NCBI GenBank assembly: GCA_902493615.1
Contig: CABUQK010000052.1
Location: forward strand, 1 to 14,086
Length of the DNA stretch: 14,086 nucleotides
DNA from: an uncultured Collinsella sp.
GTDB taxonomy: Bacteria > Actinomycetota > Coriobacteriia > Coriobacteriales > Coriobacteriaceae
Direction of reading: 5' to 3'
Part shown: piece by piece, positions 1 through 5,852 of the stretch
How positions within the stretch are numbered: the stretch's first letter is position 1
Layout: every line of letters begins with the position of its first letter
Made by a program: the position numbers and the translations under genes
The notes under the pieces: model-generated
Seen by the model: only the letters and a program-made list of their open reading frames with translations
Told to the model about the DNA's origin: nothing
Database searches by the model: none

Positions 1-2
1 GC

Positions 3-551
3 GGCGACCCCTGGTGCATCTACCGCGGCAAGCACCTGCTGTCGTTTGTCGACAACCACGATGTGCCGCGCCTGGCGAGCATCCTTACCGACAAGTTCTG
101 CCTGCGTCCCGCCTACGGCATGCTCTTTGGCATGCCGGGCATCCCGTGCGTCTACTACGGCAGCGAGTGGGGAATTGCTGGCGAAAAGGGCGGCCCCGAT
201 GGCGACTGGGCGCTGCGCCCTGCGCTCGATGAGCCTGCGCCCAACGAGCTGACGGCCTTCATCACGCAGCTCACGCACCTTCGCTCGGCCGACGACGCGG
301 CCGCCCGTGCTCTCAACTACGGTGCCTATCGCAACGTGGTGATCCAGAACAAGCAGCTGCTGTTCGAGCGCGCCTGCGATGACGCGACGGTGCTCGTGGC
401 GGTCAACGCCGTGAACGAGCCCTATACCTTTGGAGCCGGCGAGCTCAACGGCTCCTTCGTCGACCTGCTTGCCGACGATGCGCCCACGGTCGAGCTGACG
501 GGTGCCCTTGAGCTTGCGCCCTACGAGGTGCGTTATCTGCTGAGGGCCTAG
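3..551 (+). CDS. GH13 alpha-amylase-family glycoside hydrolase, C-terminal part (5' end outside window)
   Basis: The reading frame is open from the first base of the window and ends at TAG, giving 182 residues of the C-terminal part. Residues 15-20 read FVDNHD, the conserved region IV of GH13 enzymes; its last Asp (residue 20) is the transition-state-stabilising carboxylate of the family. The stretch GIPCVYYGSEWG that follows is the usual end of the GH13 barrel. The last 80 or so residues look like the small beta-sandwich domain C, including a VAVNAVNEP strand. The family cleaves or rearranges alpha-1,4 or alpha-1,6 glucan bonds in starch, glycogen or maltodextrin. Subfamily (cyclomaltodextrinase, neopullulanase or plain alpha-amylase) cannot be decided because the nucleophile and acid/base regions are missing. 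The next gene begins three bases after the stop, so the two may be co-transcribed. Confidence 0.9.
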   Translation, partial: GDPWCIYRGKHLLSFVDNHDVPRLASILTDKFCLRPAYGMLFGMPGIPCVYYGSEWGIAGEKGGPDGDWALRPALDEPAPNELTAFITQLTHLRSADDAAARALNYGAYRNVVIQNKQLLFERACDDATVLVAVNAVNEPYTFGAGELNGSFVDLLADDAPTVELTGALELAPYEVRYLLRA

Positions 552-554
552 GCC

Positions 555-1118
555 ATGGCTGCGTCCGACGAGGGCTATCAACATATTGAGCATGGGTTTG
601 AGCCCGTGTTCGACCAGCGCTCGCGCGTTTTGGTGCTTGGGTCGTTTCCCTCGGTGCTTTCGCGCGCCAATGCCTTTTATTACGGCAACCCCCAGAACCG
701 CTTTTGGCGCGTGATGGCTGCGTGCCTCGGTGTGCCCGTGCCGCCCAACGAGGGCGACCCTTTGGCAGGCAGCGAGCCTGCGACGCTCGACGCCTCGATT
801 GCCGCCAAGCGCTCCATGCTGCTTAACAGCGGCGTAGCCCTGTGGGATGTGATCGAGAGCTGCGACATTAAGGGTTCGAGTGACGCCAGCATCAAAAACG
901 TCGTTCCGGCGCATGTCGAGCGCATTGCCGGCGCAGCTCCTATCGAGGTCGTTGTCTGTAACGGCGGCACGGCAGGCCGGCTCTACAAGCGCTATCTACA
1001 AGAGCGCACCGGGCTGCCTGTCATCGTCCTGCCCTCGACAAGTCCCGCCAATGCCGCCTGGCGCCTGGAGCGTCTTGTTGAGCGTTGGCACGAAGCCGTT
1101 GACTGGGCTGTTATTTAA
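555..1118 (+). CDS. DNA-deoxyinosine / uracil-DNA glycosylase, UDG superfamily family 6 type
   Basis: This 187-residue protein is probably a base-excision repair enzyme that removes hypoxanthine (deaminated adenine) or uracil from DNA. Residues 28-33 (LGSFPS) form the first UDG-superfamily motif. Residues 42-51 (YYGNPQNRFW) match the YYxxPxNxFW block of family 6 (HDG) enzymes, in which the Asn (N48 here) is catalytic. Residues 160-167 (PSTSPANA) are the second active-site motif, very typical of the family. The length is normal for a single-domain glycosylase. No signal peptide is seen, as expected for a cytoplasmic enzyme. The ATG lies three bases after the upstream stop with only a weak purine-rich sequence before it, so translational coupling is plausible. 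It faces a convergent gene, with one base between the stops. Family assignment is from motifs; substrate preference is inference. Confidence 0.88.
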   Translation: MAASDEGYQHIEHGFEPVFDQRSRVLVLGSFPSVLSRANAFYYGNPQNRFWRVMAACLGVPVPPNEGDPLAGSEPATLDASIAAKRSMLLNSGVALWDVIESCDIKGSSDASIKNVVPAHVERIAGAAPIEVVVCNGGTAGRLYKRYLQERTGLPVIVLPSTSPANAAWRLERLVERWHEAVDWAVI

Positions 1119-1119
1119 T

Positions 1120-1782
1120 TTAGATTTTTGTTTGAGCGTGGGCGCCCAGACGTTTCAGAACGCCTCGCCAGATCGGCGCGGGCACGGCTGGCTCGGCGCA
1201 AACCATGCCGTCGGTGTCGACGTTGGCGGCATTGCCGCCGCCAAGTCGCTGTGCATGCTCGACGGAGCAGCCCATGCGCACAGCGCCCACAAGCTTATCT
1301 ATCGCTTCCGAAAATGGTCGGCGCAAGAGGCCCATGCGTGGGGAATGGCGAAGCGCTGCGATGCCGCTGCCGGCGCAGATGGCAACGCCGCCACACCACA
1401 ATTGGCCATGGCGCTCACATGTCTTGTGCAGGCGAACGGCGGTCCCACGCGCCTGCTCAGTGCCCTCTTGTGCGGCTCGAATCGCGACATAGACGCGCGT
1501 TCCCGTACCGCCAAAGCGCTCAAGCGCCTGCTCGATGGCTGTCAACGTCTTATCGTCAGCCACATCTTCAATGGCCAGCACGATGCCATCGGCAACGCTG
1601 CCGGCGTCATTTGCCTTCAAGTCGACCGGGCGGGGGAGTGCGGTGCCGGAAAGTTGAGCATAGGCGGCGATGGCATTCTGCAGGTCCCAGAGCAAAAAAT
1701 CAAGATCGGCGCTATTGGGAATACTGATATACGCAACGGTGTGCAGTGTTTTTGGTACATCGCCGCGCGCGGTCGTCTCCAT
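1120..1782 (-). CDS. Uncharacterised protein, possibly a degenerate flavodoxin-fold / FMN-reductase-like protein
   Basis: The leftward frame encodes 220 residues and starts at an ATG (1780-1782) preceded on its own strand by a strong AAAGGAGG site four bases away, which fixes both strand and start. I do not recognise a named gene. Residues of roughly 95-165 show a strand (VYVAIRAAQEG), a helix, then GGVAICAGSGIAAL and a basic helical stretch. This order recalls the second half of NAD(P)H-dependent FMN-reductase-like proteins, where a glycine-rich GxGIGGG-type loop follows the same elements. The N-terminal half lacks the GSPR/GSPKG-type FMN phosphate-binding loop expected in that fold, so cofactor binding is doubtful. 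No membrane segment or signal peptide is evident. The gene diverges from the aminotransferase and converges on the glycosylase gene. Gene reality is well supported; function is a weak inference. Confidence 0.72.
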   Translation of the reverse strand: METTARGDVPKTLHTVAYISIPNSADLDFLLWDLQNAIAAYAQLSGTALPRPVDLKANDAGSVADGIVLAIEDVADDKTLTAIEQALERFGGTGTRVYVAIRAAQEGTEQARGTAVRLHKTCERHGQLWCGGVAICAGSGIAALRHSPRMGLLRRPFSEAIDKLVGAVRMGCSVEHAQRLGGGNAANVDTDGMVCAEPAVPAPIWRGVLKRLGAHAQTKI

Positions 1783-1875
1783 GCTGCCTCCTTTCCGGTT
1801 GGTTTCCGTTTAGGTTACACCGTCTGGCGGCGCCCCGCCGCGCTATCCTAGTGCAACCCTTACGAAAGGAACGCC
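1783..1875. other. Divergent intergenic region between the leftward gene and the aminotransferase
   Basis: Both flanking genes must be transcribed from this 93-base gap or from further away. It holds the leftward ribosome binding site (1787-1794), a direct repeat of TTTCCG (1792-1797 and 1803-1808), a small GGCGG/CCGCC hairpin (1826-1839) and the rightward GAAAGGA site (1864-1870). No hexamer pair close to the sigma70 consensus with good spacing stands out on either strand. Confidence 0.4.
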
Positions 1876-3012
1876 ATGCGTCTGCCCATGAATACCTCGC
1901 TTGCCACGCTCAAGCCCTCCGGTATCCGCCGGATCAACGCGCTCGCCGCCCAGCATCCGGGGTGCATCGCGCTCGCGCTCGGCGAGCCCGATTTTCCCAC
2001 GCCCGATGTGATTAGCGCCGAGGTGACCGCCGCACTGGACCGCGGTGACACGCACTATCCGCCCAACAACGGTCGCCCCGCCCTGCGTGAGGCGTTGTCT
2101 GCCTGCATGGGGGGCGCGGGCCTTACGTTTTCGGCCGACGAGGTCATCCTGACCGACGGCGCGACCGAGGCCCTGTCGGCAACATTCATGGCCATACTCA
2201 ACCCCGGCGACGAGGTCATTATCCCCACGCCGGCCTTTGGCCTGTACGAGAGCATCGTCGTGGCCAACCACGCCAAAGCGGTCTTTTTGGATACGGAGCC
2301 TGCACAATTTCAGATTGACGAGGATGCGCTTCGTGCTTGCGTGACGCCGGCGACCAAGGCCATCGTCATCTGCTCGCCCAGCAACCCCACGGGCTGCATC
2401 CTCAACGCAGCATCGCTCGACGCCGTGGCACACGTGGCGGAGCAGGCGGGCATCTACGTGATCTGCGACGACGTATACAACCGCCTGGTCTACGTGGACG
2501 GCTACGAGCGCTTTGCCCAGCGCCACTCAGAGCTTCGCGAGCAGACGGTCATCATCGAGAGCTTCTCCAAGCCCTGGGCTATGACCGGCTGGCGCCTGGG
2601 CTGGCTCGCAGCGGCAACCCCCGTCATCGCCGAGATCGCAAAGGCCCACCAATACTTAGTATCGAGTGCTGTCTCCTTCGAAATGGACGCCGCAGCCCGA
2701 GCCCTCACCGTCGACCCAACCCCCATGCTCGAAGTCTACCGGGCCCGCCGCAAACGTGTACTCGCAGCCTTAAACGCCATGGGCCTCGACGTAGTAGAGC
2801 CCGCAGGAGCCTTCTACACTTTCCCGAGCATCAAAAAGTTCGGCCTAACCAGCGAAGCCTTCTGCATCAAAGCCATCAAAGAGGCCAACGTAGCCCTAGT
2901 CCCGGGCGACTGTTTCGGCACCGAAGGCCACGTCCGCTTAAGCTACTGCGTCTCCGACCAAGATCTGGACGAAGGCCTAAATCGCCTGTCCAACTTCGTG
3001 TCAACTTTATAG
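1876..3012 (+). CDS. Class I/II PLP-dependent aminotransferase (aspartate aminotransferase-like)
   Basis: The 378-residue product has the complete fold-type I aminotransferase motif set. Residues 169-173 (SNPTG) include the PLP-contacting Asn170. DDVY at 198-201 supplies the Asp198 that holds the pyridine nitrogen and Tyr201 that binds the PLP hydroxyl. SFSK at 229-232 gives the Schiff-base Lys232, followed by MTGWRLGW. Arg354 in the VRLSYC segment binds the substrate alpha-carboxylate. It transfers an amino group between an amino acid and a 2-oxo acid in the cytoplasm; the amino-acid substrate cannot be told from motifs. The ATG at 1876 has a GAAAGGA site six bases upstream; an in-frame ATG at 1888 is a less likely start. 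The last 124 codons (from about 2641) have a markedly different codon style from the first 255. No clear intrinsic terminator follows. Confidence 0.93.
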   Translation: MRLPMNTSLATLKPSGIRRINALAAQHPGCIALALGEPDFPTPDVISAEVTAALDRGDTHYPPNNGRPALREALSACMGGAGLTFSADEVILTDGATEALSATFMAILNPGDEVIIPTPAFGLYESIVVANHAKAVFLDTEPAQFQIDEDALRACVTPATKAIVICSPSNPTGCILNAASLDAVAHVAEQAGIYVICDDVYNRLVYVDGYERFAQRHSELREQTVIIESFSKPWAMTGWRLGWLAAATPVIAEIAKAHQYLVSSAVSFEMDAAARALTVDPTPMLEVYRARRKRVLAALNAMGLDVVEPAGAFYTFPSIKKFGLTSEAFCIKAIKEANVALVPGDCFGTEGHVRLSYCVSDQDLDEGLNRLSNFVSTL

Positions 3013-3070
3013 CCCAACGGGACGCAACACATCAGCCCACCGACCCAAGCATTATGAGTGGGGGCGTCAG

Positions 3071-3172
3071 CCAACGAAAACCCGGGCTGCCCAAAGTCAA
3101 CGCAGGCACGCGCCTGGCCTTCGGCGGCGCGTGCCGGATGGTGGAATTGTGTGCAGCCCGGTTTTCCGTTGA
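3071..3172. repeat. Large nested inverted repeat upstream of the rplJ promoter
   Basis: The outer arms are 3071-3090 and 3153-3172, complementary at 17 of 20 positions. Nested inside is a perfect 10-base stem, 3105-3114 (GGCACGCGCC) against 3126-3135 (GGCGCGTGCC), around an 11-base loop. The right outer arm runs into the -35 hexamer of the rplJ promoter (3169-3174). There is no T-tract after it, so it is not a typical intrinsic terminator. It could be an extragenic palindrome, an operator or a transcript-end structure for the aminotransferase gene; the sequence alone does not decide. Confidence 0.7.
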
Positions 3173-3197
3173 CCGACGCCGGGGTCCCCGCCATAAT
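3169..3197 (+). promoter_or_regulatory. Sigma70-type promoter of rplJ-rplL
   Basis: TTGACC (3169-3174, five of six matches to TTGACA) and CATAAT (3192-3197, five of six to TATAAT) are separated by exactly 17 bases. A start near 3203-3205 would put the whole L10-type leader in the transcript. This is the best sigma70-like promoter in the window, as expected for a ribosomal protein operon. Confidence 0.8.
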
Positions 3198-3200
3198 ACT

Positions 3201-3295
3201 CTCGGTTCACGCACGAATCCGCTGCCAGAGACAGCCGGTGCAAACGGGCATCGCCCGCGAGCTTAATGGGATATCCCGCCAGCCGAGGTGGTCGA
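3201..3295 (+). promoter_or_regulatory. Ribosomal protein L10 leader RNA (autoregulatory)
   Basis: The segment carries elements I associate with L10 leaders: CTGCCAGAGACAGCCGGTG (3222-3240), a CGGGC/GCCCG hairpin (3245-3257), CTTAAT (3262-3267) and CGCCAGCCGAGG (3278-3289). CTCGG at 3201-3205 can pair with CCGAG at 3283-3287 to close the structure. In this family the L10(L12)4 complex binds the leader and represses its own operon. Here an intrinsic terminator follows at once, so control is probably by transcription attenuation. The call rests on motif memory and position before rplJ; a covariance-model search would settle it. Confidence 0.75.
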
Positions 3296-3311
3296 GTAGA
3301 TATGTCTTCTC

Positions 3312-3348
3312 GCCCCCGTCGCTCATGCAGCGCGGGGGCTTTCTTTTT
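3312..3348 (+). terminator. Intrinsic terminator / attenuator between the L10 leader and rplJ
   Basis: GCCCCCG (3312-3318) plus CGCT (3320-3323) pair with AGCG (3329-3332) and CGGGGGC (3333-3339) around a CATGC loop, with one bulged T. TTTCTTTTT follows at 3340-3348. It lies 65 bases before the rplJ start and downstream of the only strong promoter, so it must be read through for rplJL expression. This fits an attenuator controlled by the leader. Confidence 0.85.
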
Positions 3349-3413
3349 GGACATGCCCCCGTCACGTCCTTGTGGCGGACCGTGCCCGGAAAGAATTCGA
3401 GGAGGTGTAATTC

Positions 3414-3935
3414 ATGCCCCAGCAGTACAAAATCGACAAGGTTGCAGAGATCGAGTCCCGTATCGCCGAGAACGCCGGTCTGTTCGTCGTCAACTACAAC
3501 GGTCTGACGGTTAAGCAGGCTCAGGAGCTGCGTCATCAGCTTCGCGAGTGCGGCGCCGAGATGAAGGTCTACAAGAACAACCTGGTCAAGATCGCTCTCA
3601 AGAACCAGGAGCAGCCCGAGCTCGACGAGATTCTCGCCGGCCCCGTCGCTTATGTGTTCTACGAGTCCGAGCCGGTCGAGGCCGCTAAGGCCCTTAAGGA
3701 CTTCTCCGCTCAGTCCAAGGGCGTCCTTGAGATCAAGGGCGGTATCTCCGACGGCAAGGCCGTTTCCGCTGATGATGTTAAGGCTATCGCCGAGCTGCCC
3801 ACCAAGGATCAGCTTCTCGGCCAGATCGCCGGTCTCATCTCCGGTTTCGCTCGCGACATCGCTGTCTGCGTCAACGGCGTTTCCTCTGGTCTCGCTCGTT
3901 CGATCCAGCAGGTCTCCGAGCAGAAGGCAGCCTAG
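3414..3935 (+). CDS. rplJ: 50S ribosomal protein L10
   Basis: The 173-residue product is L10 (uL10), which anchors L7/L12 dimers to 23S rRNA and forms the flexible stalk that recruits translation GTPases. Length is normal for the family. The N-terminal half contains the FVVNYNGLTVKQAQELRHQL segment followed by MKVYKNNLVKIAL, the classic rRNA-binding globular domain. The C-terminal 30 residues form the helix that binds L12 dimers. The ATG at 3414 has an AGGAGGTG site (3400-3407) six bases upstream. rplJ is the first gene of a two-gene operon with rplL and is preceded by a promoter, leader and attenuator. The usual upstream partners rplK and rplA are not here; an aminotransferase gene lies upstream instead. 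Confidence 0.97.
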   Translation: MPQQYKIDKVAEIESRIAENAGLFVVNYNGLTVKQAQELRHQLRECGAEMKVYKNNLVKIALKNQEQPELDEILAGPVAYVFYESEPVEAAKALKDFSAQSKGVLEIKGGISDGKAVSADDVKAIAELPTKDQLLGQIAGLISGFARDIAVCVNGVSSGLARSIQQVSEQKAA

Positions 3936-3949
3936 TCGCTGTTTTCACC

Positions 3950-4019
3950 TGCGGCGGCAACGCCGCACCTCTGGCGCATTCGCGCTGTGTTTTAACTGAT
4001 CTCCGTGCACAGACACGGA
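3950..4019 (+). other. Structured rplJ-rplL intergenic RNA with two hairpins
   Basis: The 102-base gap contains a perfect hairpin TGCGGCG-GCAA-CGCCGCA (3950-3967) with a GNRA-type tetraloop, and a second one, TCCGTG-CACAGA-CACGGA (4002-4019), ending five bases before the rplL AAAGGA site. Neither has a T-tract, so they are not intrinsic terminators. They could shield mRNA ends or set the high translation rate of L12 relative to L10; that role is inference. Confidence 0.55.
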
Positions 4020-4037
4020 AACCGAAAGGACTTAGAA

Positions 4038-4415
4038 ATGGCTAAGCTTACCACCGATGAGATCATCGATGCTCTTAAGGAAATGACCCTTCTCGAGGCT
4101 TCCGAGCTCGTCAAGGCTATCGAGGACACCTTCGGCGTTTCCGCCGCTGCTCCTGCCGCTGTTGTCGCCGCTCCCGCTGCTGGCGCTGCTGAGGCCGAGG
4201 AGAAGACCGAGTTTGACGTCGTGCTCGAGGGCTTCGGCGACAACAAGATCCAGGTCATCAAGGCCGTCCGTGAGCTCACCAACCTTGGCCTGAAGGAGGC
4301 CAAGGAGGTCGTCGAGGGCGCTCCCAAGGCTGTTCTCGAGGGTGCCAAGAAGGAGGACGCCGAGGCTGCCAAGGAGAAGCTCGAGGCTGCTGGCGCTGCT
4401 GTCACCCTCAAGTAA
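4038..4415 (+). CDS. rplL: 50S ribosomal protein L7/L12
   Basis: The 125-residue acidic protein is L7/L12 (bL12), present in several copies per ribosome and contacting EF-Tu, EF-G and other GTPases. Residues 1-33 form the N-terminal dimerisation helices that bind L10. An Ala/Pro-rich hinge covers about 35-55. The C-terminal domain starts at EKTEFDVVL (55-63) and includes the factor-binding helix GLKEAKEVVEGAPK (84-97), very typical of the family. The frame is open upstream to an ATG at 4005, but homology (MAKLTTDEIIDALKEM) and an AAAGGA site (4025-4030) seven bases before 4038 fix the start there. It ends just before a strong terminator, so it closes the rplJL unit. Confidence 0.97.
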   Translation: MAKLTTDEIIDALKEMTLLEASELVKAIEDTFGVSAAAPAAVVAAPAAGAAEAEEKTEFDVVLEGFGDNKIQVIKAVRELTNLGLKEAKEVVEGAPKAVLEGAKKEDAEAAKEKLEAAGAAVTLK

Positions 4416-4443
4416 TCAGGCTTTCTCGCCAGATTTCTTTGCA

Positions 4444-4482
4444 GACGGGGTTCGCATTGCGAGCCCCGTCTTTTTTGTTTTT
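4444..4482 (+). terminator. Intrinsic terminator after rplL
   Basis: GACGGGGTTCGC (4444-4455) pairs with GCGAGCCCCGTC (4459-4470) over 12 positions with one G-T wobble and a three-base loop. TTTTTTGTTTTT follows at 4471-4482. It ends the rplJL transcript before galU. Confidence 0.93.
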
Positions 4483-4729
4483 CGGTCCCTCGACATCGGT
4501 AGCTCAAACTGCCATGTTCTGTGATTTGCGTCGTATCGGGCGCCCTGCCGTTGGGCAATAAAATTGCACCATTCGAGCAATAATTTGCGTTGACCTGCTG
4601 AAGAATTGTCTCTGCCTTGTAGCGACATCTAGTTCCAGCGGTAAGATGCTTGGGTATCGCAATTTGGTCTGCGGCTGTGTGCCGCACGCATGGGGCGCTT
4701 TTGCGCCTGCGAAAGGATCTTTGAATAAC
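4483..4729. other. Intergenic and leader region upstream of galU
   Basis: No convincing gene lies in these 247 bases. A TTGACC hexamer is at 4590-4595 but has no good -10 at the proper distance. TAAGAT (4642-4647) is a possible -10 with a poor -35. Two small perfect hairpins sit in the probable galU leader: TGCGGC/GCCGCA (4670-4686) and GGCGC-TTTT-GCGCC (4694-4707). A GAAAGGA site (4711-4717) is 12 bases from the galU ATG, a rather long spacing. The 11-mer CCGTTGGGCAA (4548-4558) is the exact reverse complement of the -35 region of the rpoB promoter at 5825-5835. Confidence 0.5.
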
Positions 4730-5638
4730 ATGAAGGCAATCATCCCCGCCGCCGGTCTTGGCACGCGTTTTCTACCTGGCACCAAGTGCACGCCCAAAGA
4801 GATGCTGCCGGTGCTCGACAAGCCCGTCATTCAGTATGTCGTCGAGGAGGCGCTCGACCCCGAGGAGGTCGACGATGCCATCATCGTTACTTCTCCCGGC
4901 AAGCCCGAGCTGCTGAACTATTTCCAGCCCGATCGCTCGCTCGAGAACCTGCTGCGCGAGCGCGGCAAGAACGCCTATGCCGATGCCGTCGCCCACGCTG
5001 GCGGTATGCCGGTCGACTTCCGCTATCAGTACGAGCCCAAGGGCCTCGGCCATGCTATCCGCTCTGCTGCCGACGCCGTGGCAGGGGAGAACTTCCTGGT
5101 TCTTCTGGGCGACTACGTTGTGCCTAATCGCGACATCTGCGACAAGATGCTCGCCGTTTCCAAGGAGCACGGTGGAGCTTCGGTTATCGCCGTCGCTGCT
5201 TGCTCGCCCGAGGAAGTCAGCCGCTACGGCGTTATCGCCGGTGAGCGCGTCGGTTCGCTCGAGGGTGCCGAGGACGTTGCCGATGCAGAGCCGGGCGCTG
5301 TCTGGCGCATCGGCGGTCTGGTCGAGAAGCCCGCTCCCGAGGCGGCTCCGTCCAACCTATGCATCGTCGGTCGCTACCTGCTGAGCCCGCTGGTCATGGA
5401 CCTGCTGGCAGATCAGCAGGCCGGCAAGGGCGGCGAGATCCAGCTCACCGACGCCATGGCCCGTTCGCTCGACCGTGAGGCCATGTATGCCGTCGTCATC
5501 GACCCGCTGTCGGGCTACGACACCGGCACTCCCTCTGGCTGGATGGCCACCAACGCCCTCATGGCTGCAAGCGATCCCCGCTTTGCCGATGCCTTCTGGG
5601 ACGCCATCGACGAGCGCGGTGGATTGATGCGCAAGTAA
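4730..5638 (+). CDS. galU: UTP-glucose-1-phosphate uridylyltransferase
   Basis: The 302-residue enzyme makes UDP-glucose and pyrophosphate from UTP and glucose-1-phosphate in the cytoplasm, feeding cell-envelope glycans, exopolysaccharide and the galactose pathway. The nucleotidyltransferase signature is at residues 6-19 (PAAGLGTRFLPGTK), followed by PKEMLP (22-27). VEKP at 198-201 carries the conserved Lys200 and YDTGTP at 263-268 is the GalU C-terminal motif. Length matches bacterial GalU. The frame is open upstream to an ATG at 4646, but the extra 28 residues do not belong to the family, so the start is ATG 4730. An in-frame TTG at 4721 is too close to the GAAAGGA site. The gene stands alone between two terminators, splitting rplJL from rpoBC. 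Confidence 0.95.
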   Translation: MKAIIPAAGLGTRFLPGTKCTPKEMLPVLDKPVIQYVVEEALDPEEVDDAIIVTSPGKPELLNYFQPDRSLENLLRERGKNAYADAVAHAGGMPVDFRYQYEPKGLGHAIRSAADAVAGENFLVLLGDYVVPNRDICDKMLAVSKEHGGASVIAVAACSPEEVSRYGVIAGERVGSLEGAEDVADAEPGAVWRIGGLVEKPAPEAAPSNLCIVGRYLLSPLVMDLLADQQAGKGGEIQLTDAMARSLDREAMYAVVIDPLSGYDTGTPSGWMATNALMAASDPRFADAFWDAIDERGGLMRK

Positions 5639-5659
5639 GCCTTCGGACATCGACATTTA

Positions 5660-5691
5660 CGGGCGCGGACCTCGGTTCGCGCCCGTTTTTT
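5660..5691 (+). terminator. Intrinsic terminator after galU
   Basis: CGGGCGCGGACC (5660-5671) is complementary to GGTTCGCGCCCG (5674-5685) with one G-T wobble. The innermost pairs must open to form a loop, leaving about 10 base pairs. TTTTTT follows at 5686-5691. It lies 21 bases after the galU stop. Confidence 0.92.
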
Positions 5692-5733
5692 ATAAGAGCT
5701 GCGATTGCCGGCTCTCTGTTCACAGAAAATATA

Positions 5734-5747
5734 TGAACAGATGTTCG
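5734..5747. promoter_or_regulatory. Possible LexA (SOS) box upstream of rpoB
   Basis: The sequence TGAACAGATGTTCG contains the perfect dyad GAAC-N4-GTTC, the core of LexA boxes in Gram-positive bacteria and mycobacteria. A weak promoter-like pair, TTGCCG (5705-5710) and AATATA (5728-5733) with 17 bases between, ends directly before it. A separate TGTTCA/TGAACA repeat (5717-5722 and 5734-5739) overlaps. A 14-base match with 8 fixed positions can arise by chance, so this is tentative. Confidence 0.3.
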
Positions 5748-5824
5748 ATACACACCCATCTACCTGCGTGTTTTCTGTCGAAAAACTTTGCTACTCCAAA
5801 AACTCAATCGCGTCAAGGCTTTTC

Positions 5825-5852
5825 TTGCCCAACGGTCGGTACCTGATAAACT
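5825..5852 (+). promoter_or_regulatory. Probable rpoBC promoter with extended -10
   Basis: TTGCCC (5825-5830) lies 16 bases before TAAACT (5847-5852). The -10 is preceded by TG plus one base (5844-5846), giving an extended -10 element. The predicted start near 5859 leaves a leader of about 65 bases. The leader includes a small hairpin TGGCGA/TCGCCA (5869-5889) and the AAGGAGG ribosome site. Terminator position after galU supports a need for a promoter in this gap. Confidence 0.6.

Noticed and set aside
880..1851. A rightward open frame of 323 codons overlapping the glycosylase gene and the leftward gene
   Set aside because: Its translation shows no family resemblance, it overlaps two better-supported genes, and it lacks a good ribosome site. 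The leftward frame has AAAGGAGG four bases from its ATG.
3034..3064. A CCCAC/GTGGG stem after the aminotransferase as its terminator
   Set aside because: The stem is only five pairs with a long loop, and no T-tract follows.
3992..4687. A leftward 231-codon frame antisense to rplL
   Set aside because: It is rich in Ala and Ser from reading rplL backwards, spans the rplL terminator and has no domain or ribosome site.
4646..4729. An N-terminal extension of galU starting at ATG 4646
   Set aside because: The 28 extra residues do not resemble GalU. The family normally starts just before the AIIPAAGLGTR motif, and the GAAAGGA site is downstream of 4646.
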